Notes: generated by a model not told the origin, from the letters alone. A stretch of 64,000 nt of DNA from Acipenser ruthenus (GCF_902713425.1 NC_081214.1:20312997-20376996); one strand, 5' to 3'. Numbered from the stretch's first letter, positions 25,515 through 48,483 are shown. Made by a program: numbers and translations.

Positions 25515-25516
<2 letters not shown>

Positions 25517-25785
25517 TTATTATTAATAATATAAAGTCCAAAACACTTAGCTAACATCGCACATCGACTGTTTTATAATACAATTACCAGTATTTCTATT
25601 ACTGGTGCTACCTCCGGGATCAGTTTCCCAAACGTCACAACGTTGATCCCAATCGATGAAAGTGGAGGTACAACACCATAATAATAGATTGTAGATCAAA
25701 TTTCCATTCTTTGTGATTAATATTTAAAAAGAACAAAGTTAAAACCAAAGGTAATATTGAAAATTGAAATCCGTGACTATTAAGA

Positions 25786-25812
<27 letters not shown>

Positions 25813-25817
<5 letters not shown>

Positions 25818-26033
25818 TAGCAGACGCCCTTATCCAGGTCGATTTACAATTGTTACAAGATATCACATTATTTTTACATACAATTACCCATTTATACAGT
25901 TGGGTTTTTACTGGAGCAATTTAGGTAAAGTACCTTGCTCAAGGGTACAGCAGCAGTGTCCCCTACCAGGGATTGAACCCACAACCCTCCGGTCAAGAGT
26001 CCAGAGCCCTAACCACTACTCCACACTGCTGCC
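25813..26033 (-). mobile_element. tRNA-derived SINE with L2-type 3' tail (copy 1)
   Basis: On the minus strand the element starts GGCAGCAGTGTGGAGTAGTG and has a tRNA-like B-box region (GGGTTCAATCCC). A central body follows, and it ends in the L2-like tail (GGATAAGGGCGTCTGCTAAA). The 3' tail abuts a TA microsatellite (25786-25812), and TA-rich sequence follows on the other side, so it landed in a dinucleotide repeat. Related copies lie at 35320, 40878 and 54454. Confidence 0.88.
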
Positions 26034-26039
26034 ATCATA

Positions 26040-27780
26040 TATATATATCCTATATATATACACACACGTTTTCAAGTATCTGTATTGTACCTTAATAGCA
26101 TTGTGTGCATCTATCTAAACGATGGCGCTGGCCCCTTCTATAAAGATACTTGTGCTACTCTGGTCTGTTGTATATATATATCTGGCAGATAGAACTGAAG
26201 AGTAGCTCAGGTGAAAGCACCTTCACACAGACATCACAAAATAAAGGCAACACAGTATTTAGGTACGCGATTGCAATTAGGACATCAAAGAAAAGTATAG
26301 GGAGAAAAAAACTAAGAAAATTCAGTTTGCTGGCATTTACTCTTTAAATACTCGCCCTGCTCTGGCCATGGTTCCTTTAACATGCTGTGGTCCGGAGGTA
26401 TAGCTTGAATGTACAGTGAAGTAGTGAATGGGTTTTGCAGCTTCTATGGCGGACTGGTTTTGCTCTTCCTCCCTTAGGATTCAAACCAAGTCTCAGAGCT
26501 GAAGACAGCCAGTGTCCTTGACAAAGGGGTCCAGTTTAATGCAACGCGGGATGTAAAAGCTCTGCTTTTTTAACAGAAAGGGATTTAACATGCTAATCTC
26601 ACACACAAACACACCCAGTAAATCTGTAGTGAGTGCTGGATTTGAATGTCAGTTTGCATGGCATGACCATCACAGCTCATTATTAGTTTAAACAGCACAA
26701 AATATTTGATTTGAAAATCACATGGGACACCAGTCACAGCAACAATAATATATAAACATTAAAATAATCTCCTATAGGGTCCCCCTACCAGCAACCACAC
26801 AATTAAATAACTTCATAGCAGCATGTTAATGCTGTATTCAAATGTGAAGTTTCAGGTTGGTTTATTTGGAGAGTTTAGTTAGTTTTGTTATTGTAAAGCT
26901 GTTCTTGGTTTTCCAGAGAAATGACAGTAGCTCTCTCAGCCCCCGTGGCTGTTGCACTGTTCCTGTTTACTTTATCTCTGAGAGAGCAACAATGCTGACT
27001 GATACACATCCGCAATCACATTGCTCCAGTTTTCATGTTTTCATTTGATGTTGTACTTTTACACACGTGCTGCTTTTTCCTCATTGAATTTAGTTTTTAG
27101 CCAACAGTTGCAACTTGACAGATTTAGAATGTGGCATTCCTTCCAAAAGGCACCACAGCACTGTTCATAGTCTGTTACATGACCAACAAGGGCATCCAAG
27201 AATTCACCCACTCAACATGGCAAGATGCTTAGATTGTTCGGATTAACAGCTGGCTCTAATTCCATCAAGGTCTGTTTCTCTGCAGTATACAGGAGCTCCT
27301 GTCACTAGCAAAGTCTGTCAGACCTACTATCTTGCCCATTGTGACTGAAACTGTTGCAAAATAGGGATATGCAGACTTTATATATTGCAGAAGACATCAT
27401 GTCAATGACTCCATTCGAATGAGAGTTATCAGTGCTTTGAGGGGCGTCTGTGTACACCTGATAGTGTTTCACGTCTTGCAGGCGTTTCTAAGTGTTGTCC
27501 ATGCAAATTGCAGGAGACATACAGTGCAACACGCAGAGTAAAGATAAGCCGTAGTATGTTGTACATGCTGCTCGGAACGTGGTCGACAGGGAAAAAACCA
27601 TTTCAGGCTGAAAGAGCCACCTTTTTTTTTCTAACAGTACTGAACCTTAACCTGAGTAGATAAGCGAGCCATTCGTTCATTGAACAAACAAGTTTACCCA
27701 CCGACTTGTTAAAAACAATGCAAGTCGCAATCTCTTTGAAATTAATCTAACCTTTATCCTTTCACTTGAAAATGTTATTG
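26040..27780. other. Intergenic region upstream of sh3bgrl
   Basis: No exon or known repeat was recognised. Base composition is ordinary. Distal regulatory sequence for sh3bgrl could lie here, but nothing specific stands out. Confidence 0.5.
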
Positions 27781-27863
27781 GTGCTGAGCAAATAGGAGGC
27801 AAGATCTCGCGTTGCTGGCCAGCAGCGACTTCGCTGCCGACTGATGTGATGGTTTCAGAAATT

Positions 27864-27871
27864 ATGCAAAT
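27864..27871 (+). promoter_or_regulatory. Octamer motif (ATGCAAAT) near the sh3bgrl promoter
   Basis: An exact octamer, the consensus for POU-domain factors, about 320 bases upstream of the start codon. It lies in a locally G+C-richer stretch (27800-28060) that also contains TCTCGCG. This stretch is the likely promoter and 5' UTR. No TATA box was seen. Confidence 0.4.
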
Positions 27872-28185
27872 ATTTCTCCGGCTTCCTGACTGAAAAGGGT
27901 TTTTCCTGCAGTCAAAACAGTTGCACAGCAGCAGCAGCTAAGAGAGTTTGCACTGCCAGAAGGAGGGGCTCAAATTGAAGCATACCAACCACAGCATACG
28001 CAGTCCAGCAACGAGCAGCTGCGTTTGCAAGAACATAACTGCGTCGTTCACCCTCTACCTTTAAGAGTGAAGTCAACAGAAATTTCAACTTTTTTGTTTT
28101 TTTTTAAGTTCCAAATTAATTTTTGCAAGGATCCGTATTGTTTGCATTTATTCCTGAAAGAAACATACAAAAACCAAAGGAAACC

Positions 28186-38004
<9,819 letters not shown>

Positions 38005-39832
38005 GCAATCGCCCTTCATCAAACTACAGCGCCACTTCCTGCCAACCTCCAGTACTGCAGTTAACTGGAGAAGTGACGGCACTGAGAGAACACTGAAATA
38101 ATAAGAACCAGTTCTACTGTGCTTGAATGCATTGATATTTTTTGATGTTGCACCATTTATTTCTTTTCTATAAAAGAAGAGCCAAAAAATAATTTAAAAG
38201 GAGGGAAGAAATGTTATTAGCTTATTAATTTGTTTTATTTTATTTTGTGTATAGAGAATACAGAGGTTTAGAGTGCGATATGAGAAATTTTGCATATGCC
38301 ACCCAGAACATACATTCTGTTTATCACATAGTTTCTTTTGTATCTGTTTTCTTTGCTTTGTGGAGAAAAATGCACACATATTTCACTGTACTAACCATTA
38401 CAACTGGTATGAAATATGTATATATATATATATATATATAACTACAATATGAGTGCAGACAGAGTTGGCGTTTGCATACAAATTTAGTAAATGATAAAAG
38501 TGTAGCGGGCTAATCTGCATGCTGGAGAACCTTTAAGCATAGTACAATATATATTTTTATTGGTAGCTGTTTTTTGTTAATATAATGAGATTGCAGGAAG
38601 TGTATATTTATTGTGACTTCACTTAACACATTGGCTCATAGCTCCTTGTTCCACGCCACCATAGACGTGCCTTGTTTTCTACAAGAGAGAAAAGTTGTAT
38701 TCCCTTAATGACGGATGTGAATTGGAAAAATATAGGTGCATTTTAGATCTAAACCGCCCTTAAGCATTACATGAATCCTTTCATAATGATAAGCATTAGC
38801 CTGTTAGAAAACGTATAGAACTACAAGTATGATCCTGTGTGTTTCAGGGCTGGAATCCATACTCAATGTTAACCCTATAGAGTGACAGTGCCCTGTATTT
38901 AATATGGGTCTGTTTACCTGCCCTTCATATTCCAGTATGTGTTGATTTCATTCTGTGATAAAGGGTACCATGCTTCCCATATAACAAGCTTCCAGAATGA
39001 TTGCTTATCTGCAGGGTCCAATTGCATTCATGGATTACTGTGGCTGAAAAGTCAAGGCGTTTGAATTAGTACTCCAAATGACCTTCTGGCTGTGACACAG
39101 TTTTACTGCTTTAAAGACAATAAGGACAATATTCACTGCTTTGCTGTTTAAGCCAGCTTATTTAGCACTAAAAGTGGACTTGAAGGAACAGCTGCCTTTT
39201 GGTTCAGGTTATGCGACATGGAAATACACAGTGGTAAACATTTAGACAATTAAGTTTCAATATCCATAGTTTTAAAGTAAAATAAATGATGACGTACAAC
39301 TTATACATTACATGGTAGATTAAAACATTATTTGAATGGTACATTATTCTAACAGTTCCAGCAATAATTATTCTAAATCATTGTAACAGATGATCTAACC
39401 GGGTTTAAAGGACACATTTCCACACACCGTTAAATCTGTCAAGCTACGGTATTTAGAAGGGGGTGGAGTACTTCTAGTATACCACAGCAATAAGACAAAA
39501 GGATATATAAAATTATATATTCAAACTAAAGGGATTCGTCCCATTGATTTATACTATAGTTGGTTCTCCTCTACAGATACAAGCTTGATTGCAGTAAAAG
39601 AACTGCATAAAAAAACCCTTTTCATCCTAACGTGCCAGCTAATATAAAACACATCTACATGTTAAATGAGTGCCAACCTCTCTGGTGTAAAAGTGCAAAG
39701 TATAAAAACAAACCAGGTACTGTCCAATGAAACAAACCAATGGTCTTAAAAACAACAGTTGATGCTACAAATGGTGCAGGGTCCACTGCTTATTAAAAAA
39801 CTGTTACCTTTTGATGATGTGTATGAAATAAA
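38005..39832 (+). other. 3' UTR of sh3bgrl with poly(A) signal at 39827-39832
   Basis: Non-coding sequence after the stop. AATAAA at 39827-39832 is followed by a T- and GT-rich stretch (TGTTTAGTGTTTGTTGT near 39856), the usual downstream element. A second AATAAA at 40510-40515 could mark a longer form. A TA run lies at 38418-38440. Confidence 0.5.
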
Positions 39833-40877
39833 AAGCCTTTTTTTTCTCTGCAGATTGTTTAGTGTTTGTTGTATTAATTGCTCACACAAGACCACAGGTC
39901 CAGGTTTGTTCTAATTGGGTTGCTCAGAAATATTTTCTCCCAGACAACTTTGATACCTCCCAAAGCAGCGTTCCCACGGCGAGGGGGTCAGTTCACTCTC
40001 ATGAACATTGCTGTTCTGTTTAGGGTTACTGCATTTCGAATGGAACACTTTCTACCTTGACTTCAGCCGAGGCCTGTGCTAACAGCACGTGCATTTCTAC
40101 ATTAAAACATTTCTATAGATTCTGGGGTTCTCAGTCAGGAGATCAAATGTAATGGGAGGCGTTGAGCCAAGATGATGTCTGAACCCCTGTCCTATAGTAC
40201 TTACAAAACAAAGTCAGCTTGATATTTACATTGTTTTTAAGTGTGATAGCGGTTGTAGACATATGTCAAGCAGACAAGTGTTTTTGGTAATACCTGCATT
40301 GTAAAACTAAAGAACATACTTCCATTCACTGTGTCTCCTTTGTTTCTCTCGCCACAGGGAAATTGTTTACTGTGGTATACCATGCTACAAGCATTGCAAA
40401 GAGTCATAGCATGGTGACAGTATGTCAAAGCTAAGATGCACGGTTAAAGCACAGAAATGCAAGAAATTGTACATATTGGTGTATACTATCAGCAGCTGTA
40501 CTGTGGCTGAATAAACTTAGAAGTTTTTTTTCAAGTATATTCCCAGTAAGGTTGATTGCATGCATTTAGCTTCTCAGATTTACTGTGTTGAAAGAAAGAG
40601 TGCTTTGATTAAAAAAACTCAACTAATATAGTGCAATTTGCCATGCATTCCAGCCTTAAACTCTTATTGTTTGCTGCAAAACCTTACATAACCAGAAGCA
40701 AATTAAAAATACCCCCTATATACCACTGATCACAATTATTTCTGCTACTGGAATTTTGTTTAAGACAGATCAGTGACAACTAACAATAACAATGCAAAAT
40801 TAGTAAATTACACTTTTTTTTTTTTTTGAGTAGATGACAGTTCATGTTTTGCTCAGTAGATGGCACTGCTTATTTAG

Positions 40878-41137
40878 ATTATTATTATTTATTTCTTAGC
40901 AGACGCCCTTATCCAGGGCGACTTACAATTGTTACAAGATATCACATTATTTCACATTATACAGATATCACATTATTTTACATACAATTACCCATTTATA
41001 CAGTTGGGTTTTTACTAGAGCAATCTAGGTAAAGTACCTTGCTCAAGGGTACAACAGCAGTGTCCCCCACTGGGGATTGAACCCACAACCCTCCGGTCAA
41101 GAGTCCAGAGCCCTAACCACTACTCCACACTGCTGCC
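40878..41137 (-). mobile_element. tRNA-derived SINE with L2-type tail (copy 3)
   Basis: The same SINE family on the minus strand, ending in the L2 tail and TAA repeats at the low-coordinate side. It carries a ~25-base internal duplication near 40937-40985 (ATATCACATTATTT twice), so it is longer than its relatives. Confidence 0.87.
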
Positions 41138-41139
41138 CC

Positions 41140-43390
41140 TGTGTGTAGATATACACACAGGCACGCCAAGAGTGTATTCTTAGGAACTGTTCAAAGCAGC
41201 AGTAGCTCATGATCAGCAGTAGCTCATGTTCTTTTGTTAAGAACTACTACAGGCATTGGGAAAATAAATGTCAGTCTGTCACCTCGCTGCTGTTTCTTTC
41301 ATTCCTCTCAAAAGTGTCAGACATAAATACCGAGCGGTACCTTTCCATTGAGGAGACTGACTGGCCATTCTTCTAGATAAACACTGGGGCTAATGGAAGC
41401 TGTAGGCTTCTGTGCACTTTATAGTATGTTGTGTATGTTCCTCGTAGGTATTATTAGCTGTAAGGTATAACCCTCCCCCCTTTTGTTATACTGTACATTT
41501 ACCAGGTAGCACACAGAGCTGGTAATCCCAATGCAGACTTTAAACCTTCTTACACATGTAACATTGGACAATGTCCCTTCAAATAACCAGCATTCAAAAA
41601 CATGGTTAGTATTTCACCATTGTTATACTATAAATAAAACTGAATCATTTACATATCACATGGCCATATTTGAGCTTCCCTATGACAGCAAGCGGAATTA
41701 GGTATTGGTCAAAGAAACAGGATGTGTTGCTCCATATATGGAAATTTCACAGAAGATGTGCCTCCATATAAACATATACAAACTCATTTGATCTGAAATA
41801 TGATCAGGGCTGTGCTAGCTGGTCAGGTTTGATTATACTTAAGAAGAAAATTTTCGGTTTTAAATAGGATTGACAGTTTCAGCTCTGTAATGTTCATCTC
41901 TGAATACTCAGCCTAGTACACGATGTAGGGCATTCTGTTAAATATTATGATATGGAAATGATCTGTAAAGACTTAAAAGGTGAGTTCTCTTCCAGTCTGA
42001 TTGGAAATATTGAATCGGAAAACATTGGTCTTAGTAACCTGCATGCATTTCCAGTTAGGAATACCCAATACCCTCTGAGTTTGCATAATGTGATTGTTTA
42101 TTATCCCATGATATGTGTTCTTTATTATCATGTATTACTCTTTCTGTATTCATGGACAATGGCACAGTTACTAACCAGTCATTCCTTTCCCCTGGAAACA
42201 GGGAGTTAAAGAACTGCAATGGAAAAACTCTCTCAAACTTACAAATAGACACCCCCAGATTATTTTACACTCAGTAACTTGAGATAAAGAAGCTCCTTAG
42301 CAAATGTGTCACAATGGGTCAAGTCGTTCTCTAGCTATATGTAAAAATGTGTGACATGCAAACACATAAAATTCAAAATGATATTGGTACGGAGGTATGT
42401 CCGTATGGCAGCTAACCTCCACTATATTCCCTGGCACGGATATGCATCCCTGGCTGGGTGTTAGGAACTGGGCACTCTCTAATTATTTTAAGTTGCTTAT
42501 AATTCTTCCTTGGTATTTCTCATGCCAACCACACAATGGTTTGGGCTTTGGTCACAACTTTGTAGCTCCATCAGGTGTTTATTATTTATGTCTACAGCAG
42601 GGTGCGATTTGATGGGGGGGGGGGGTGATAAATGCTTGTTTTTACTCCCTGGCTCTGTACTTTCAGTTGTCATCCCGGGGGGGGGGATAAATTTCCCCCC
42701 GATAAATTATTTTACTGCTGCCATAGAGTGTTAATAATACAAAATACCCCATGAATTTGGGCATACTGAAAAAGCATGCACAAACCATCCGCTTTTCTTT
42801 AAAAAAAAATTAAATTGCTAAATGGCTGCTTCTGTTAAAATGAATTCTACGCTAAGTTCCTGTTTCTGAGGGGGGGACAGTGCCTTAACATTATGAGCAA
42901 GCATTTTAATTTGCAGAAGTCCAAGACCCAGCCAGACCTATCTTACTCTTTGTTTTTGGCATTGTGTATCATCAGAAGACCAGAGTGACTGTCTGGTTTG
43001 CATCATAGCCACTCTACAGAAACAAGAACCATTCATTTAAATTGACAGATAATTGATTGATCCGAGCAGGGCTTGGTGAGTACACATTGACATCTTTATA
43101 AATCTATTATACATGATTGATAGTCTGACACAGGGAATCATATTATTCTATCAAGCCACGGACTTAAACACCTTTCCTGTCAATAGCAGCTACATGATCC
43201 TGTCATTGGAATGTGTTGCTAAAAATGATGCCAATGCAAATTGTCTGTCTACTTGCTGTATATGGCACTACACTATTATTTTGCTACTAACTGTATTTGT
43301 AAGTATGAGGTTGTTCTTGTTGTGATGTTGATTTTCAAGCAGCATTGGGAATGTGTGAGGCAAATAGGTTTTTCATATTGAATGTTTATT
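41140..43390. other. Intergenic region between sh3bgrl and tasl
   Basis: No exon was recognised. Two long G runs (42613-42625 and 42677-42686) lie close together, the second followed by a C run that could pair with it. An AGCAGTAGCTCATG unit is tandemly repeated near 41199-41230. Confidence 0.5.
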
Positions 43391-43393
43391 TCA

Positions 43394-43937
43394 TATTATT
43401 ATTATTATTATTTATTTCTTAGCAGACGCCCTTATCCAGGGCGACTTACAATCGCAAGCAAATACAAATACATTCAAGTGTTACAATACAAGTAATACAA
43501 TAAGAGCAAGAAATACAATAATTTTTGTTCAAGTGTGACAAACCATAATTCAATAATACAGCAGATAATAGTGATAGTTACATCAGGATATGATTAAATA
43601 GTGATAGTTACATCAGGATATGATTAAGTACAAAATACTACAGGTTAAACACTTGGCAGATTACAATATTCTGAAGTACAGGATTAAATGCAGTAAAATA
43701 GGGGGCAGATAAGAGCAAAATAAAGCACATTTAAATGAAGGGTGATAGTGTCCCAGGATACAACAGAGGAGTTCTACAGGTGCTATTTGAAGAGGTGAGT
43801 CTTAAGGAGGCGCCGGAATGTGGTCAGGGACTGGGCAGTCCTGACATCTGTAGGAAGGTCGTTCCACCACTGCAGAGCAAGGGTGGAGAAGGAGCGGGCT
43901 CGGGAGGCAGGGGAGCGTAGCGGAGGTAGAGACAGTC
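43394..43937 (-). mobile_element. L2-clade LINE 3' end, second copy
   Basis: The reverse complement is nearly identical to the last ~510 bases of the L2 at 1050-2506. It covers the end of the RT frame (PQWWNDLPTDVRTAQS, TFRRLLKTHLF) and the 3' UTR with the same tail. A ~30-base unit (ATAGTGATAGTTACATCAGG plus ATATGATTAA) occurs twice in tandem at about 43565-43626, and only once in the other copy. It is heavily 5'-truncated. Confidence 0.9.
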
Positions 43938-44475
43938 TATACAATACATATCATTTTTGTGTAAATGAAGTCTAAATGTTGTAAAACTTAATAAGTAACA
44001 GCACACTATTTACAACTTGATCTGTTCTAGCACTGAGCCCCTGAACAAAGTTTTTTCAGTACTTCAAAAAAAAACATCCATGATGCAACTGGGAATGAAC
44101 AACTCAGGGAGCTTGAAAAGCTGATAAACTTGAACAATACCAGCGTTCAAAGTTTTTTGTTAAAATGAATGTTTTTTTATGCACATTTTGCACTGGGGAC
44201 TATAAATTTGTTCAAGTATGAAATGCGTACTGTGTCCGGTGAAGTCACTGACACTTTTCTAAGTAGAGGAAGTAACACTGGTGGTGTACATTGCTTATTT
44301 CCACAGCATACTATTTATATGTGGGTGTGGGTGGAATTATGTATCATTGAGCCACAAAAGTAAATCTTCCTTCTCCTGTCTGCATAGCTGCTAGGAACTT
44401 TGAAGTGGATTCTGAAGCAGGACAAAGTGTTGGCGTGTTTAAGCTGACCTTTACCTTTTCCTCATTGACAGAGCC

Positions 44476-45779
44476 ATGCTAGCAGAGGGCTTCATCCGGG
44501 TCATTGGATACCAGGACAGCAGGTACACAGCCACTCCCATGAGCCTCCACTGTCAGGATGGAGGGAAAGACAAACCCAACCAGGAGGATGCACTGAAAAC
44601 AGACTTTGTATTAGCAGAGTTCCCAGCGTGTACTGAAGCAACACAAGGTATGCACTTCAGGGCTTTCAGTATCAGGGTATAGTTAAGCTATAGGGTTAGA
44701 GTACTGTATCTTGTTGTAGCTCTGTTTAATTATTCAAAGCAGAAGTCAATAAAGAGGGAGTTAAAATCGAAATATGTAAGCAATTAAGTAGAATACAGTA
44801 GGCTATAATATGTTATGTGCCACACAGTCACAAGAGAATGTTATATACTATTTCACTAATAAATATTTTCCACTGCTGAGAGAACTTGGCCAGGGTAGTG
44901 GGATAAATCCCTCGCTCTTCTTCAATAGCTGGACATCCACAAATAGCCATAAACACTGTTTTAGAAGTGAGCTAATGTTTTCTCTACTTCTATTTAGCAG
45001 AGAAAAATGCAGAGCTTCCTCCGGCACAGAAGTCCACTGATTCCCTTAAGCAGCCCTCTCCACTAACTCAACGGCTGCAGGTTCCACCTTACAAACAGAA
45101 AGTGTCCTGCGCTCGTCCTATTCCTGCCAGTCCCCAAGACAGCTACAATGGACTAGAGCTTTACCGTTCCTGGTCTTGCACAAGTATCTGCAAGAACTAT
45201 CCGGACCTCCAGATCCGAGGGGATCACATTGGAAACGTCAGCTCTGTTGGTTCTGGATTAGCCATCCGGGAATACGAGTATGAGACCTGCAGTGGACCTC
45301 TTTTGCAATCTGGAGACCTGGAAGATCTGGAGCTGGAACAGTCCACTGCAAACCACCAGGAGGATGAGCTGTACCGAGAAGAACCATCGGATGAAGGCTA
45401 CTTAGCTCTGGACCGCAGCATTACTTTGCAGCAGGAGCCCCTCTCCAACTCCATGCTCAACAGCTATCTGGAGAAGAAGGTGTTGGAGGTCTACAAGCAA
45501 TACCTGGAGGACAGTTTGACCAAGTGTGCCTCCCCCAGTCACACGTTGGCCCATAGCTTTGTCATGCAGAACGTCAACCAGATCAGCATGCTGATCTCTC
45601 AGGAGAAGAAGATGGAAACCTCCAAGGTTCGGAGCATGGTCCTTAATTACCTGTTCAGCGCCATCAGCGGGAACAGCTCTGAGTTCAGCACGCCCAATCT
45701 GCACTTCTCAAACCTGGAGCAGAAGAGATATCCAGAGTCTTCCAAGAAAAAGACCACGATCAGCCATCAAGCCTTGTAG
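44476..45779 (+). CDS. tasl: TASL, TLR adaptor interacting with SLC15A4 on the lysosome (317 aa)
   Basis: Human TASL (CXorf21) binds the endolysosomal transporter SLC15A4 through its N-terminus and recruits IRF5 through a C-terminal pLxIS motif, downstream of TLR7/8/9. Coding exons: 44476-44647 and 44998-45779 (954 bases, 317 residues). Family matches are the start MLAEGFIRVIGYQ (human MLSEGYLSGLEYW), SCTSICKNYPDLQI (human SCKSICKNYNDLQI), NSYLEKKVLEVYKQYLEDS, QISMLISQEKKMETSK, and STPNLHFSN (human STPSLHISQ). The pLxIS site is N-L-H-F-S at residues 291-295, with Phe in place of Ile, and the tail is ~15 residues longer than human. The second exon has a TAG/CAG tandem acceptor (44995-45000), so a 316-residue form is possible. 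An acceptor at 44470-44471, just before the ATG, implies a non-coding upstream exon, not located. Confidence 0.93.
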
Positions 45780-46693
45780 AAACTGAAATAACAGTACTTC
45801 CCACACATTACAGAAGTGGATCTCAATTCCACCTCTGAAGAACAATTTGAAAAATACCAGTGCATTACCAAATAGAAACAGTAGCAGAAAAATATGGAGA
45901 CAACAGTATTAACATAAATGGCAACTCATTGAATTAAGAACAAATATTGCATAGCGGTCCTGATATGGCAACATGATGTTAGACCCAGCAATATATGATC
46001 AGTGTGAATTGATTGGCACAGGAACAAGTTTGTTCTTAAGAGCTGGATTGTATTTTTATTAGCATAACAAGTCTAAGAACAAAATGCAATGAACAAATAC
46101 AACAATACAGTTTGTAGTGCATTCTTTTTAGACCCGTGCTGGTACTGGAAAAGGGAAAATCACTGAACATCAAGATGTTTGTAAAAGTTTTTAACCAGTG
46201 CTCAATCCAATCAGAGAGCATACGATTTATAAAATGAAAAGGAAAAAATGTATTGTAGGGGGCAAAATAAGGACTAGGGTTGAGAAACACTGCTGTACCT
46301 ATTTAAGCAAATTACACAATTACTATAATGATTTTAAACCCTCTGTGTGAAATGTAAAGAATCCCATTATACTTATTCCAAAATTCAGTTATTATCAGAA
46401 AATTCAGTTGCAGGTATTTCTAAGTAAAAATGTTTACTGTGGTACAGTGTTAAAAACTCACTTCTATATACTGTGAAGCATGAATTTAGTACTGTATTTG
46501 TAAGTCATTATAAAGTTAATTGTTTTAAAATTCTACAGACGAAGCACATCCGGATGTTTGTTTTATCTGCGAACTCTATTGTAAAATTCTCTATTTCTAT
46601 ATGTTTTTGTGACTGTACATTTCCAGTGCTTGCTTCTATGATCTTACTGAAATTTAAACCATGTTTAAAATAAAATATCAATATGTGAATAAA
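45780..46693 (+). other. 3' UTR of tasl with poly(A) signals
   Basis: A+T-rich sequence with AATAAA at 46669-46674 and 46688-46693. The second is followed by TGCTGTGTTTCTGG, a GT-rich downstream element, which makes it the likely cleavage region. Confidence 0.5.
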
Positions 46694-48481
46694 TGCTGTG
46701 TTTCTGGTTAAAAAAATAGATTAAAAATTGAAAATACGGGTACCAAACAATGATCCTAAGCGTATGTCTTATGTAATAGTTTAAATAATTAGAGTGGAAA
46801 AGCATAGCAAAGTAATATTTTAAAGGTGTGCAACAGGAATTACTGTGCGTATGTGATCAGAAGACTGGTATATTAATATTCATGGGATTAAGAGTGACAG
46901 TTCTGCATGTGTAGTGTATCTCACAACAACTTTCAAAAGCATTCCTTTCTATAAGAGCATGATTTGGGAATGCAATCAACTCTGTGGTACACTGTGGTAA
47001 AAGCATAGTAAAGAGTATTAAGCAGAAGTGTGTGACCAGAGTCAAACACAGATAGGTACGGGAAATCACAGATACATTATGTTACAGCATGGTCAGCACT
47101 GTGAATCCATAATGTAAGCAATGGAAAAGCATTATAAAGTGTATAATGACCATGCAAATGTACTATGGTAAACTAAGAACTTCAGGAAAGGCATTTAAAT
47201 ACCGAATACATTTCTTACAAATTGTTTTTTATTGAAGTAAAATCTAACACAGGGCTTAAATTTCAGATTTCTTTTTGTTTTGCACCAATTCCTCCTATTT
47301 ATTTCTTTAAAGGAGAACATATTATCAAAGTGCTGTATTATATGCATGTAACTTGACAAAGGCAAATGCATTGTTTTTAACTAGAAAGGGCATTTTAGTT
47401 TCACTTTCTGAAAAAAGGGTAGCAAGGAATTAGGTCAGGTTGTAAATACTGATGACGAGACACTGCACCTTTACATCTTGCTTGAAAGAGAAGTAACAGC
47501 TTCTTACTTTGTTTTACAAGAAAATAAATTAGTACTATTAGTATTATTAGTAAAATACAGCAGTAAAAAAATAGCAAATTGAGAAGCTGATATGCTCTAG
47601 AATAACAATTTGAAAGCTAAACAAACAGAAAGGATATATTTGTAAGGGTTTTTAGGACAACAAGGCACAGCACTAATTGCAAAAGAACCTCTCAGACAAA
47701 GGGAACAGTAACAAAAACTAGCAAATCACATTTAAATTAAAGCTACTTACAGTTTAACTCGTTTATTAGGTTCCAGACAATTCATCTTTTTGGCTGCCTG
47801 CTGTTTGTGTGTGGAAACCACAGATTCACTGGAAACAGTAGTTGGCTAAGCCTAGTACAGAGGAATCAGGGATGCAGTGTCCTTGAGGCAGGCGGGGGTG
47901 TTATTAGCGATGCTGGAAGAGAGTGAAAGGCCTTCTCCCAGTTAATATGAAACGGAACGCAGTGAACGCAAGTTCCAGGAGACCTTGCATTCAAAGGGTC
48001 TCGGAAACTAATGAAAAGGATAATTACTCGACAGCAACAAAAAGAAATCTGCTTCCTGTGTAACAGTAAGCAAGGACGAACGCTTCTTAATGGTGCTCAT
48101 CAAACCAAACAGACACCAACAACAAAGCCAGCAGCTGACACATCTATTAGCATTTTACCCAGCTGAGTTTCTTTCATTTTACTGTTATTGTTGTTGTTAT
48201 CACTTGTGTTGAGCGTTTCTACAGAAAGGACAGGCTTGTTTTGACAAGATTACAAAAAAAATGAAAGCTTCTCCAGATTGAACTGTTCTGAAGGATCTCA
48301 AGGATATGGACAGCAGCAAGGTCAACACAGACAAAGTTAATAAAAGCTCTAGCTTAGTTCAAATGAGGGAGGGAGGGTTATGAGTACTAATGGAGAGCTG
48401 TTTAGAAAACATGGATGCAGTAGGTGTCTTAGTAATAGGAAAGTCTTCTTCAGTGTTATTTTGTCAAAATGTTTACCTGAA

Positions 48482-48483
<2 letters not shown>

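Noticed and set aside
25273-25557. Minus-strand frame with an Ile/Tyr repeat
   Set aside because: It is a translation of the TA microsatellite at 25459-25514.
26350-27700. Possible decayed DNA transposon coding region upstream of sh3bgrl
   Set aside because: I could not find transposase motifs, TIRs or target duplications; nothing specific supports it.
45402-45704. Minus-strand 100-codon frame
   Set aside because: It is the antisense of the TASL coding exon, explained by codon structure on the plus strand.
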